A DNA stretch of 64,000 nt. It comes from Anaerolineales bacterium (GTDB lineage: Bacteria > Chloroflexota > Anaerolineae > Anaerolineales > Villigracilaceae). Position numbers and translations under genes: made by a program. Each line of letters opens with the position of its first letter. Positions within the stretch are counted from its first letter, which is position 1. Under the pieces are notes generated by a model, which was given only the letters and a program-made list of their open reading frames with translations, did no database searches and was not told where the DNA came from. Location: contig JABTTV010000001.1 of the NCBI GenBank assembly GCA_015075725.1, positions 1,054,001-1,118,000 on the forward strand. Direction: 5' to 3'. Shown here in pieces: positions 54,736-63,393 of the stretch.

Positions 54736-55911
54736 GTGAGTAATACAGCCGCTCCCGAAAAGAAAGAAAGAAAACGCAGTTCCTTTTGGCAGGAATTGTC
54801 GGTCCCTGCGCTTGCTGTACTGACGGGATTGATCCTCGGCGGGATTGTCATCCTTGTCAGCGGCGAGAATCCGATCCGCGCATACGGCGCCCTGTTCACC
54901 GGTTCCTTCGGCTCTCCCGCCAGATTCATCGATGGCTTTCAAGCGTACTTCTCCACCGGCGAGACCCGCCTGTTGTTGCGCGCTTTCTACCCCTTTACAG
55001 AAAGCCTTGTCACTGCCACACCGTACATTTTTGCCGGGCTTTCGGTGGCGATTGGCTTCCGTTGCGGGCTATTCAACATCGGCGCGGAAGGGCAGTTCTT
55101 CATCGGCGCGTTATGCTGCGCATTTGTCGGTTACAGCATTTCAGGTCTGCCCATGGTAATCCACCTGCCGCTTGCAATTCTCGGCGGAGCGCTGGGCGGC
55201 GCGATTTGGGGCATGGTGCCCGGCTACCTCAAAGCCCGTTTCGGCGCGCACGAAGTGGTCAACACCATCATGATGAACTGGATCGCCTTCAAGTTGAGCG
55301 ACTGGCTGTTGAACGGACCGATGAAAGCTTCCGGCTTCAGGCCCGTCACCCCGAATGTAATGGCGACCGCCGAACTTCCACGCTTCTTCCCGGACCCGCT
55401 GCGCTTCAACCTCGGTTTCTTCATCGCCCTGCTAGTCGCGTATCTCGTCTATTGGTTCCTTTTCAAGACCACACTGGGATTTGAAATCCGGTCGGTGGGC
55501 GCAAATCCCGATGCCGCCAAATACGCGGGCATGAACATCGTGCGCAACTTTGTCCTGGTGATGGTCCTCTCGGGCGGGCTGGCCGGGTTGGCCGGCACAG
55601 CGCAGGTTCTCGGCGTGGATCACTGGGTCGGGCAGGGATTCTCAGCCGGGTACGGATTCGATGCGATTGCGATCGCCCTGCTCGGTAAAAGCCACCCGGC
55701 AGGGGTCGTTATGGCAGCGCTTTTGTTCGGATTTCTCCGCAGCGGCGCTACAAACATGCAATCCATTGCCCGAATTCCGATCGACATCATCTCTATCATT
55801 CAAGGCATGGTGATCATTTTCATTGCCGCTCCGGCCATCATTCGCTGGTTCTACCGCATCCGCGCAGTCAAGAGTGATGAGACTGTGCTCACCCGCGGCT
55901 GGGGCAGTTAA
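54736..55911 (+). CDS. Nucleoside-type ABC transporter permease 1 (YufP-like)
   Basis: A 391-residue protein with GTG start and 8-10 spans of the BPD_transp_2 family (VATPYIFAGLSVAIGFRCGL, NIGAEGQFFIGAL; EVVNTIMMNWIAFKLSDWLL). With the next gene it forms the heterodimeric permease. It lies 12 bases after the ATPase gene. Confidence 0.94.
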   Translation: MSNTAAPEKKERKRSSFWQELSVPALAVLTGLILGGIVILVSGENPIRAYGALFTGSFGSPARFIDGFQAYFSTGETRLLLRAFYPFTESLVTATPYIFAGLSVAIGFRCGLFNIGAEGQFFIGALCCAFVGYSISGLPMVIHLPLAILGGALGGAIWGMVPGYLKARFGAHEVVNTIMMNWIAFKLSDWLLNGPMKASGFRPVTPNVMATAELPRFFPDPLRFNLGFFIALLVAYLVYWFLFKTTLGFEIRSVGANPDAAKYAGMNIVRNFVLVMVLSGGLAGLAGTAQVLGVDHWVGQGFSAGYGFDAIAIALLGKSHPAGVVMAALLFGFLRSGATNMQSIARIPIDIISIIQGMVIIFIAAPAIIRWFYRIRAVKSDETVLTRGWGS

Positions 55912-55921
55912 CGAGGCATCC

Positions 55922-57184
55922 ATGACAAACTCAACTCTTGAGATCAGTTCGGCGGCGGAAAAACGTCGTCGCATTTCCTTCGGCATTACATTGATTGTAG
56001 TCGGACTGGTCATTTACCTATTGTTCGGCTTGAACACCGTGCCTGGCACCATGACAACCTTTGGCTTGAACCTGCTCGGTTCGCAGGCCATGGAAGTTCC
56101 AGACCTGGTGGTGCCCGCGCTGCCTGCCATTTATTTCATGGCGGCGATCGCGGTCTTCGTAGGCGCTTATCAACTGGCGCGCGGCGTGCGTTCGAACGGT
56201 TTGCTGATCGGCATTCTGGCATTCACGTTCGTATTTGCATTCCTGATGTGGGCGGCGCAGGATAAATCCTTCAACCTGACCGGTATGTTACAAAGTTCGC
56301 TGGTGCGCGCCACGCCCATCGCCCTGGCGGCGCTATGCGGCGTGATCAGCGAGCGCTCGGCGGTCATCAACATCGGCATCGAAGGCATCATGCTCATGTC
56401 AGCATTGGTGGCGGTCGTCACCGCCACCGTATCAGGCAATCTATACGTCGGATTGGTTTCGGCCATCCTCATGGGAGGACTGGTTTCGGCCTTCCACGCC
56501 TTTCTCGTCATCCGCTTCAAGGTGGACCAGATCATCAGCGGCGTCGCCATCAATATCTTCGGCGCCGGCGCGACCTCTTTCATCAGTTCGCGCTTCATGG
56601 CGCACGCAACAGACACGTTGAACAATTCCGGCACATTCCCCATCATCGCCATTCCCGGGCTTTCGAAAATTCCCATATTGGGACCGGTGCTGTTCGAAAA
56701 CAACCTGATCGTATATCTCACGATCATCCTTGTGATCATCATGCACATCATGCTGTTCTATACCCCCTGGGGGCTGCGCACGCGAGCCGTGGGAGAACAT
56801 CCCAAAGCCGCAGACACACTGGGCGTGAACGTTTACCTCACGCGCTACGTCAATGTGACACTGGGAGGCATGATCGCGGGTCTCGGCGGCGCATATTTCA
56901 CCATCGGTTCAGTCGGACGTTTCGACGAGATCCTGACGGCCGGCAAGGGCTTCATCGGTCTTGCCGCGATGATCTTCGGCAACTGGAATCCCATCGGCGC
57001 ATACACATCGTCGCTCATTTTCGGCTTCGCGGATTCGTTGCAGGTCAAATTACAGATTCTGCGCGTGCCGATCCCCTCTGAGTTTTTGCTCATGGCTCCC
57101 TACATCGTGACCATGATCATCCTGACCGGCGTGGTCGGGCGTGCCATTCCACCCGCAGCAGACGGCCAGCCGTACGAGAAGTAA
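55922..57184 (+). CDS. Nucleoside-type ABC transporter permease 2 (YufQ-like)
   Basis: A 420-residue protein with the same family pattern (TPIALAALCGVISERSAVIN, IGIEGIMLMSALVAVVTATV; GGAYFTIGSVGRFDEILTAG). ATG 55922 sits 10 bases after the preceding stop. The pair completes the BMP-ABC transporter. A terminator follows at 57216. Confidence 0.94.
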   Translation: MTNSTLEISSAAEKRRRISFGITLIVVGLVIYLLFGLNTVPGTMTTFGLNLLGSQAMEVPDLVVPALPAIYFMAAIAVFVGAYQLARGVRSNGLLIGILAFTFVFAFLMWAAQDKSFNLTGMLQSSLVRATPIALAALCGVISERSAVINIGIEGIMLMSALVAVVTATVSGNLYVGLVSAILMGGLVSAFHAFLVIRFKVDQIISGVAINIFGAGATSFISSRFMAHATDTLNNSGTFPIIAIPGLSKIPILGPVLFENNLIVYLTIILVIIMHIMLFYTPWGLRTRAVGEHPKAADTLGVNVYLTRYVNVTLGGMIAGLGGAYFTIGSVGRFDEILTAGKGFIGLAAMIFGNWNPIGAYTSSLIFGFADSLQVKLQILRVPIPSEFLLMAPYIVTMIILTGVVGRAIPPAADGQPYEK

Positions 57185-57215
57185 GCCCCTCACTCGGACC
57201 TTTAGCTTGATCCGC

Positions 57216-57248
57216 AAAACAGGAGTTTTACCAACTCCTGTTTTTATT
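57216..57248 (+). terminator. Terminator after the ABC operon
   Basis: 12-bp perfect stem (57216-57227 / 57233-57244), TTACC loop, T-run to 57245. Confidence 0.9.
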
Positions 57249-57313
57249 TCGTGGGACAAGCCTGCAGACCTGCACTACTGCGGTAAAATATTTTCGTAAA
57301 AAGAGGAGAAGCA

Positions 57314-58213
57314 ATGAAAAAGTTTACACGCATGTTTCATTTGTTCATCATCTGCGCCTTGTTTCTCGGCGCCTGCAACCTGCCTGCGGACGAGCCGGAA
57401 GGCGCTGAAGCAAGCAGCACCTTTGCCGCGCAAACCGTGGAAGCTCTTCTAAAAATAACCCCCACCGCCACATCCACCTTTGTTGTACCGCCCACAAACT
57501 CCCCGGTTCCCACAAACACAAATACACCCGTCCCCACCGCCACCCCGGTCTGTCCGCAGGGACAATTCGTTACCGATGTGACCATCCCCGACGGGACGAT
57601 CATGAACCCGGGGCAAACCTTCACGAAGAAATGGCGCATCCGAAATACCGGGACATGCGCCTGGAGCGGCTATAGCATGGTCTTCGACAGCGGCGATTCC
57701 ATGAGCGGACCCGCCTCACAGCCCATCGGCGTTATCAATCCGGGGCAGGAGATCGACCTGGAAGTGAATCTCACCGCCCCAACCACAGCCGGGAATTATC
57801 GCGGTTACTGGCGCATCGTTTCGAACAATAATGTGCTCGTGCCCATGCTCAATGGATATCAGGGCAGATCGTTTTATGTGGATATCAAAGTCCAGGCGCC
57901 TCCCACCGCCACAGCGACAAACACTTCCGTGCCTTTCACCGTCACGAATGTGACCGTCACCACCTCGGGCGCTTGCGGCGGATTTACCGCCACTGCCAAT
58001 ATCACCACCAACGGACCCGGCACCGTCACATACACATGGAAGTTCAGCGACGGCGCAACCGTGCCGAACGAAACCCTGAACTTCGCCGCCGCCGGGACTC
58101 AATCGCGCAGTTATACCTGGAGTGTGGGCGCAGCCGGAACGCATTGGATCGATATTCAAATCCTCAGCCCAATCAACCAGCAGTTCGGGCGGGCGCAAAT
58201 CACCTGTCCGTAG
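57314..58213 (+). CDS. NBR1-type Ig-domain lipoprotein, copy 1
   Basis: A 299-residue lipoprotein (LFLGACNLPADE, lipid-Cys 21) with a Thr/Pro linker (about 50-80), an N_BRCA1-type Ig-like domain (about 85-195: GQTFTKKWRIRNTGTCAWSG, YSMVFDSGDSMSG) and a C-terminal Ig/PKD-like domain of about 95 residues (ANITTNGPGTVTYTWKFSDG) ending in TCP. A GAGGAG site precedes the ATG. NBR1-like domains are frequent in extracellular proteins of Chloroflexota; here they are probably adhesive or scaffolding modules. Confidence 0.88.
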   Translation: MKKFTRMFHLFIICALFLGACNLPADEPEGAEASSTFAAQTVEALLKITPTATSTFVVPPTNSPVPTNTNTPVPTATPVCPQGQFVTDVTIPDGTIMNPGQTFTKKWRIRNTGTCAWSGYSMVFDSGDSMSGPASQPIGVINPGQEIDLEVNLTAPTTAGNYRGYWRIVSNNNVLVPMLNGYQGRSFYVDIKVQAPPTATATNTSVPFTVTNVTVTTSGACGGFTATANITTNGPGTVTYTWKFSDGATVPNETLNFAAAGTQSRSYTWSVGAAGTHWIDIQILSPINQQFGRAQITCP

Positions 58214-58235
58214 AAAATAATAGTCCATTAATCCA

Positions 58236-58261
58236 GAGACGCCCGTGAAAGCGGGCGTCTC
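58236..58261 (+). terminator. Terminator after lipoprotein copy 1
   Basis: 10-bp perfect stem (58236-58245 / 58252-58261) with loop TGAAAG; only a short T-rich stretch follows. Confidence 0.7.
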
Positions 58262-58303
58262 CATTTAACAGTATAATTTTACGAGCAACACGAAAGGAAG
58301 AAA

Positions 58304-59254
58304 ATGTTCAAGAAAAAAATAAATATCCTGATCACACTGACCTTTATCATTTCACTGCTCATCACCGCATGCGGAAGCGATGCCGAAACACAGGCGCTCA
58401 TCCAGACCTCCATCGCTCAAACCTTTACAGCGCAGGCTCCCACCGAAGCTCCCGTTACCCAAACCCCCACCGTTACTTCGATCCCCACCCAGACCCCATT
58501 CTCTCTCACACCGCTTCCTTCGCCGATCCCTTCGCCCACTTCGTTCACTCCCGCCGGGTCGAAAGCGCAATGCGCAAGCGCCAGCCTCGAAGATGAGACC
58601 GTAGTGGACGGCAAGATCTTCAAACCGGGGGTGGAATTCGTGAAAACCTGGTACATCAAAAACACCAGCCCCTGCACTTGGGATACCACCTACAAGATCA
58701 TCTTCTGGTCCGGTGATATGCTCGGCGGCGGCTACGTCTATAACCTGCCGCGGGTCACACCTCCAGGGCAGACCGTGCCCATCGAACTGGTCCTGACCGC
58801 CCCAACCACGGCCGGAACCTATCGCTCCGAATGGAAACTTCAAACGCCTGATAATATCAACTTCGGTGTGGGCATCTACCAGGCGTCCTTCTATACCGAG
58901 ATCGCCGTCTCCGCCGAGGAAAAGCCGGTGTACGACATCACCAGTGTCGTGCTGGAGATTGACCGCGAGCCCGATTATGGTTGCGCGCCCGCGAACATTG
59001 ACTATTGGGCTGTGGTTACCATCACCAGCAATGGACCGATCAAGATTAGATATCAATACATCCATTCGGACGGCGGAAACTCCTCAGCGCAGTGGCTGGA
59101 ATTCAAGGAAGCATCCAAGATAGTGCTGAAAGACCATCGCTGGAGGGTGGGTCGCGCCAACTCTCAGAACGACAATCGCTGGATGCAATTCCTTATCAAA
59201 GAACCTTTTTACCGGGAATATCAAAAGGTGGGGTTCGAATTCTTTTGCCCATAG
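58304..59254 (+). CDS. NBR1-type Ig-domain lipoprotein, copy 2
   Basis: A 316-residue lipoprotein (ISLLITACGSD, lipid-Cys 23) with a PTPLPSPIPSPTS linker, an NBR1-type domain (GVEFVKTWYIKNTSPCTWDT; WSGDMLGGG) and a C-terminal domain that matches copy 1 in its ITSNGP...HSDG core and likewise ends in CP (FEFFCP). A TATAAT box (58271-58276) and an AAAGGAAG site precede the ATG. Confidence 0.88.
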   Translation: MFKKKINILITLTFIISLLITACGSDAETQALIQTSIAQTFTAQAPTEAPVTQTPTVTSIPTQTPFSLTPLPSPIPSPTSFTPAGSKAQCASASLEDETVVDGKIFKPGVEFVKTWYIKNTSPCTWDTTYKIIFWSGDMLGGGYVYNLPRVTPPGQTVPIELVLTAPTTAGTYRSEWKLQTPDNINFGVGIYQASFYTEIAVSAEEKPVYDITSVVLEIDREPDYGCAPANIDYWAVVTITSNGPIKIRYQYIHSDGGNSSAQWLEFKEASKIVLKDHRWRVGRANSQNDNRWMQFLIKEPFYREYQKVGFEFFCP

Positions 59255-59261
59255 CAGCAAT

Positions 59262-59292
59262 AAAAAGAAGCCGGTTCGCCCGGCTTCTTTTT
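59262..59292 (+). terminator. Terminator after lipoprotein copy 2
   Basis: 13-bp perfect stem (59262-59274 / 59280-59292), TTCGC loop, stem foot with A5/T5. Confidence 0.9.
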
Positions 59293-59349
59293 ATTGGGAA
59301 CTTCCCGGTCATGCGATTCGTCTTTATTGTTTGAAAGGAATGGAGAAGC

Positions 59350-60618
59350 ATGCCTCGAAAATATTCACCCCTCCTGTTTTTGATCATCGTTTTGTTGATC
59401 GTCCAGCTTGCCTGCAACCTTCCATCGGATTCATCCACCCCGGATCCCTTCGCCACCCTAAACGGACTCTACACCGCTTCGGCTCAAACTCTCGCCGCGG
59501 CTGGCACGTCCACCCCGGGCCTCCCCTTGCCGACAGTGACCCTCGCAGGATCGCCCACAGCGACGAATCAGCCCGTGACGCTTGTGCCCGCTCCCGTGTC
59601 CCGGTGTGATGCGGCGCAATTCCTCGCGGACGTCACCTATCCCGATGGGAGCATCGTCCCGCGCAGCACTACTTTCGTCAAGATCTGGCGCATCCGCAAC
59701 GTGGGCACCTGCACCTGGAACACATCCTATTCGATCATCTTTGCCAGCGGAGACAGCATGGGCGCGCCATCTTTTGTCCAAATGCCGGGCAGCGTCGCGC
59801 CGGGCCAGTACATCGAGATTCCCGTCACGCTGGTCTCGCCGAACACGGACGGCAAATATCGCGGCTATTGGAAATTGCGCAACGCATCGGGCGGTTTGTT
59901 CGGGATCGGCTCGGCGGCGGATACCGCCTTCTGGGTGGATATCCGCGTGACGGGTCCTTCGTTCGTCGCGTATAACTTTGCCGATAATTACTGCTCCGCC
60001 AATTGGGTGAGCGGCGCGGGCAATCTGCCGTGCCCGGGAACGAATGGCGACCCGAACGGATATATCATCCGCTTGAGCGCGCCAGTGATGGAAAATGGCG
60101 TCACGGAGGACGAACCCGGCTTGCTGATGGTTCCGCAGGACGTACGCAATGGGTATATCAGCGCGCAGTTCCCGTCGATCACCGTTCAGGCGGGCGACCG
60201 CTTCCGCACGATCGTCAACTGCCAGCGCAACGCTTCGAACTGCAATGTCATCTTCCGGCTCGATTATTTGAACAACGGCGTGATCAAGACCTTTGCCAGT
60301 TGGGCGGAGGTCTATGAAGGAAAATATTATCCGGTCGATCTCGATCTGAGCAGTCTCAAAGGCGAAACGCTGAAATTCATCCTGGTGGTCAGCGCGAACG
60401 GCGGCAATAACCAGGACTTTGCCATTTGGTTGAACCCGCACATCGTCCGGCAGGGAAATCCGCCCACGCCGACCAATACGCCCACCGCGACAACTACATT
60501 CACACCGACAATTACTTTCACGCCGACGATAACCTTCACCCCCACGCTGACTTTCACGCCCACCTTTACACCGACAGCGACCGCCACCGAAACGCCCACC
60601 ATCACGCCGACGCCATAG
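59350..60618 (+). CDS. NBR1-type Ig-domain lipoprotein, copy 3, with extra jelly-roll-like domain
   Basis: A 422-residue lipoprotein (LLIVQLACNLPSDS, lipid-Cys 22): NBR1-type domain (about 100-195: STTFVKIWRIRNVGTCTWNT, SGDSMGAPSF), a beta-rich domain of about 170 residues with possible carbohydrate-binding character (QAGDRFRTIVNCQRNASNCN, NGGNNQDFAIWLNPHI), and a 48-residue Thr/Pro tail with TFTPTI/TFTPTL repeats ending in TPTP. It differs from copies 1 and 2 in replacing the C-terminal Ig module. Confidence 0.86.
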   Translation: MPRKYSPLLFLIIVLLIVQLACNLPSDSSTPDPFATLNGLYTASAQTLAAAGTSTPGLPLPTVTLAGSPTATNQPVTLVPAPVSRCDAAQFLADVTYPDGSIVPRSTTFVKIWRIRNVGTCTWNTSYSIIFASGDSMGAPSFVQMPGSVAPGQYIEIPVTLVSPNTDGKYRGYWKLRNASGGLFGIGSAADTAFWVDIRVTGPSFVAYNFADNYCSANWVSGAGNLPCPGTNGDPNGYIIRLSAPVMENGVTEDEPGLLMVPQDVRNGYISAQFPSITVQAGDRFRTIVNCQRNASNCNVIFRLDYLNNGVIKTFASWAEVYEGKYYPVDLDLSSLKGETLKFILVVSANGGNNQDFAIWLNPHIVRQGNPPTPTNTPTATTTFTPTITFTPTITFTPTLTFTPTFTPTATATETPTITPTP

Positions 60619-60637
60619 GGAGTTGACAAACCAATAA

Positions 60638-60675
60638 AAAACCCGACCGTGAAAAGAATTTCACGGTCGGGTTTT
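60638..60675. terminator. Bidirectional terminator between lipoprotein copy 3 and ArsR-like gene
   Basis: 17-bp perfect stem (60638-60654 / 60659-60675) with A4/T4 feet, loop AGAA. The right arm touches the stop of the leftward gene at 60675. Confidence 0.9.
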
Positions 60676-61256
60676 CATTCATCACTTCGGCGAGATTCTT
60701 GCTCCTCCCTCCAATAATCCCCGCCGCCGCCTTCGCGCTTCATTAACTTGAATCCGACCAATTCGCGCCTCAGGGTGGCAGTGTCGTCATGATAGCCACC
60801 CAGGATTTCATTGACCTGCTTCTCGCTGTAGCGCCTGCCGACCTTGAAGGCTTTGACCACATAACGCAGTATCGCTTCCAGTTTCTTTCGTTGAGCCGGG
60901 ATGGTCTTGAGACTGCCGTCTTTGCGCGTGTAATCGCTGATGACCTTGCGGTCGTAGGCATCCGTGTCCACGTCCGCGACGGAGGCGGTCATTTTTTCCT
61001 GCGAGAACAGGCTGCGAGATCTTTCCTCCAGCGTTTTTTGGTCGAGCTGATACATGTTGTAATAGCTTTCGGTTCTGGCATGCACCAGCCCAACCTTCGA
61101 GAGCTTCGAGAGGTGATGCGACACTGTGGATGCTTTCAAATCGAGGAGCGCGGCAAGTTCCTCCACGCTGTAGGGTTTTTGGGCAAGCAAACCGACGATC
61201 TTGAGGCGGTTCGCATCCGAAAGGACTTTGAAGAAGGCTACAAGTTCTTCACTCAT
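60675..61256 (-). CDS. ArsR-type HTH regulator with DUF2087, second gene
   Basis: A 193-residue protein: N-terminal winged helix of the ArsR family (DANRLKIVGLLAQKPYSVEE, LDLKASTVSHHLSKLSKVGL) and a C-terminal DUF2087 domain (SDYTRKDGSLKTIPAQRKKL, YVVKAFKVGRRYSEKQVNEI, RRELVGFKLMKREGGGGDYW). Metal-binding Cys are absent, so it does not look like a classical metal sensor. It lies 46 bases after its paralogue. Confidence 0.9.
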   Translation of the reverse strand: MSEELVAFFKVLSDANRLKIVGLLAQKPYSVEELAALLDLKASTVSHHLSKLSKVGLVHARTESYYNMYQLDQKTLEERSRSLFSQEKMTASVADVDTDAYDRKVISDYTRKDGSLKTIPAQRKKLEAILRYVVKAFKVGRRYSEKQVNEILGGYHDDTATLRRELVGFKLMKREGGGGDYWREEQESRRSDE

Positions 61257-61302
61257 TGTTCTTTACCACAAAGGAAGCAAAGGGTCACAAAGGTCTTGTC
61301 CA

Positions 61303-61842
61303 TCATGCCTTCACCCGCCAGTATCGCGATCCGTCGCTCTCGCGCGCCAGCATCTTTGCATCGACCAGGTCGCGGCGCAGACCGGCGGTATCTTCGTTGA
61401 ATCGTTTGATGACGGTGTTGACTTCACGCTCGGTGTAGGTTCTATCGAATTCAAAATATTGAATCAGATAATCCAGAACAGGACCGATCTTCTTCTGTTC
61501 CGGCACCTGGCGGATCGTGCCGTCTGCGTTCAGAAAGTCGCGCAGGATCTTTTTCGAAAACTCATCCAGGTCCTCTGACGGCGTAAATTTTTTCACTTCT
61601 CCGGCCAGTTTTTCTTTTCCAAGCGTGGCGAGTTTATCGTTGTCCAATGTGAAAACGCCGTCGGTCTGGGTGACAACGCCGACATATTCGAGGAATCCCA
61701 GGTGGGTGAGCGAGTCCTTTGGGGAAAGGTTCAGGCGGTCAGCTATTTCCTTGCGGGTGGCAGTTCCCTGCGATAGCAATCCGACGATCCGCAGACGGAC
61801 CGGGTCGGACAGGGCTTTGACGTAATCGAGCATTTCGTTCAT
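61303..61842 (-). CDS. ArsR-type HTH regulator with DUF2087, first gene
   Basis: A 179-residue paralogue: winged helix (DPVRLRIVGLLSQGTATRKE, LSPKDSLTHLGFLEYVGVVT) and DUF2087 (RDFLNADGTIRQVPEQKKIG, YFEFDRTYTEREVNTVIKRF, RRDLVDAKMLARESDGSRYW). The promoter and a palindrome directly upstream suggest autoregulation. No Cys residues for metal sensing. Confidence 0.9.
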   Translation of the reverse strand: MNEMLDYVKALSDPVRLRIVGLLSQGTATRKEIADRLNLSPKDSLTHLGFLEYVGVVTQTDGVFTLDNDKLATLGKEKLAGEVKKFTPSEDLDEFSKKILRDFLNADGTIRQVPEQKKIGPVLDYLIQYFEFDRTYTEREVNTVIKRFNEDTAGLRRDLVDAKMLARESDGSRYWRVKA

Positions 61843-61863
61843 GGTTCACTTCCGTAGATTTAT

Positions 61864-61879
61864 TTCGATGCTTATCGAA
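61864..61879. promoter_or_regulatory. TTCGAT-N4-ATCGAA palindrome, candidate ArsR operator
   Basis: Perfect 6-bp arms (61864-61869 / 61874-61879). It lies just downstream of the -10 box, over the expected transcription start of the ArsR-DUF2087 operon. Confidence 0.65.
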
Positions 61880-61883
61880 TTAG

Positions 61884-61912
61884 ATTTTAGAACCGAATCC
61901 TGGGTTTGTCAA
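61884..61912 (-). promoter_or_regulatory. Consensus sigma-A promoter of the ArsR-DUF2087 operon
   Basis: Minus strand: TTGACA (61907-61912), 17-base spacer, TAAAAT (61884-61889). One of the best promoters in the window. Confidence 0.85.
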
Positions 61913-62189
61913 GGGATGATCGCGCCTCATTTTTTGGATCCCCCGTCGCTGATGGATGCAATCTGATCCACCCGCGCCTCCACTAAGATGAGATGGCATG
62001 TTGCGCGGCTGATCGGCTGCGGCCGGGAGGAGGCCTGGATAAACGAGGCAGGCCGGGGCGGAGTCTGAGGCGCGGAATGGTTCTCATTGGAAAGACGAAG
62101 CGATGAAATCCCGTCAGGGTTATATACATTACCAGATACCTGCTTGCGGGTATAATCCTTTTAATCAATTCAGCATAGAGGAGGTGCAC

Positions 62190-63107
62190 GTGGATCTTTC
62201 GAAGCACGCGTTCTTCGAGGGTAAGACTGTCCCTTTGAGCGAGGCAAGGATCAACATTGCCACGCATGGATTCTTATATGGCACCGCCGTCTTCGGCGGG
62301 GTGCGCGGTTACTGGAACGAAGAGAAGAAACGTCTCTTCGTTTTTCGTCCCTATGATCATTTCCGCCGTTTATTGAATTCGGGGCGGATGATGGCGATGA
62401 GTATTCCGTACGATGAGGAAAGCCTGATTCAATTAACCGTTGACCTTTTGCGTACGGACAACTGGCGGCAGGATATTTACATGCGCCCCACGATCTACAA
62501 GGCGGATATGGGCATCGGCGTGAGATTGCACGAGTTAAAGGATGAGTTCTGCATGTTCGTGATGGCGTACGAGCCGTACGTCAAGAACGATACGAACGCG
62601 CATGTGACCGTGTCTTCATGGCGGCGGATCGACGATAACGTCATCCCGGCGCGCGGCAAGGTGGCCGGGGCATACGCCAACTCGGCATTGATCAAAACGG
62701 ATGCGAACCGCGCGGGTTTCGATGAGGCGCTTGTACTGGACCAGCACGGACATATCTCTGAAGGGTCGGCGATGAATGTTTTCATGGTGCGCGATGGCGT
62801 CCTTGTCACCCCGCCTGTCACGGATAATATCCTTGAAGGCATCACCCGCCGTTCGATCATCGAGCTTGCTAAGAAAGAAATCGGTTTGGATGTGGTCGAA
62901 CGCTCGATCGACCGCACCGAAGTCTTCATCGCGGATGAGATGTTCATGACCGGAACAGCCGCGCAGGTGGTGGCTGTGACAAAGGTGGACCACCGCCCGG
63001 TGGGGAACGGTTCGATGGGACCGGTGACAACGAAGCTGAGGATGATGTTTGATGACGTGGTGCGGGGAAAGAACACGAAATATTCGAGTTGGAATGTGGA
63101 GGTATAG
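62190..63107 (+). CDS. ilvE: Branched-chain amino acid aminotransferase IlvE
   Basis: A 305-residue fold-type IV PLP enzyme: NIATHGFLYGTAVFGGVRGY, the PLP-lysine segment RGKVAGAYANSALIKTDANR (Lys in GKVAG), LDQHGHISEGSAMNVFMVRD, and the C-terminal DEMFMTGTAAQVVAVTKVD with the phosphate-binding TGTAAQ. It carries out the last step of Val, Leu and Ile synthesis. GTG 62190 is chosen 5 bases after AGAGGAGG; GTG 62184 is an alternative, and an upstream ATG at 62103 precedes the promoter and is rejected. Confidence 0.94.
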   Translation: MDLSKHAFFEGKTVPLSEARINIATHGFLYGTAVFGGVRGYWNEEKKRLFVFRPYDHFRRLLNSGRMMAMSIPYDEESLIQLTVDLLRTDNWRQDIYMRPTIYKADMGIGVRLHELKDEFCMFVMAYEPYVKNDTNAHVTVSSWRRIDDNVIPARGKVAGAYANSALIKTDANRAGFDEALVLDQHGHISEGSAMNVFMVRDGVLVTPPVTDNILEGITRRSIIELAKKEIGLDVVERSIDRTEVFIADEMFMTGTAAQVVAVTKVDHRPVGNGSMGPVTTKLRMMFDDVVRGKNTKYSSWNVEV

Positions 63108-63163
63108 GTTCTCATCCGCCTGAATTCCAACATTCCCCCTAAAGAGGGATTTAGAACTCAAAT

Positions 63164-63253
63164 CAGACACAGATGAACACAGATAAAAGAGATTTGGGCG
63201 ACTAAGAGAAAGCTGTTCATCAAGAAAATCAGTGTTCTTCTGTGTTTATCTGT
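63164..63253. repeat. Imperfect inverted repeat of the cagatgaacacagat type
   Basis: Left arm 63164-63187 and right arm 63228-63253 pair at about 13 of 15 positions in their core. The wording (acagatgaacacagat) resembles a short dispersed sequence seen in many genomes. Nothing else is visible in the 286-base gap beyond a TACAAT box at 63344-63349. Confidence 0.45.
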
Positions 63254-63393
63254 AATTTCCGGTGACTTTTATAACAATCTCTTACGCCGGATCGATCATT
63301 TTGTGGGATGTTTATGGGACAGTCGTTGATTTATGTGTTCTGCTACAATCCGCCCACGTAAAAAATCCACTTCTCTGGTCAAGGTGAAACGTC

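Larger units (their letters stand above)
61843..62189. other. 347-base divergent intergenic region
   Basis: Contains, from left to right, the operator and promoter of the leftward ArsR gene, a GC-rich stretch (about 62000-62080) with a ggcctg/caggcc hairpin that matches no RNA family known to me, and the ilvE promoter (TATAAT at 62151-62156) and AGAGGAGG site (62177-62184). Confidence 0.55.

Noticed and set aside
62000..62080. RNase P, SRP or tmRNA gene
   Set aside because: None of the conserved core sequences of these RNAs is present.
63164..63253. CRISPR-like repeat pair
   Set aside because: Only one imperfect inverted pair, no regular spacer-repeat array and no cas genes in the window.
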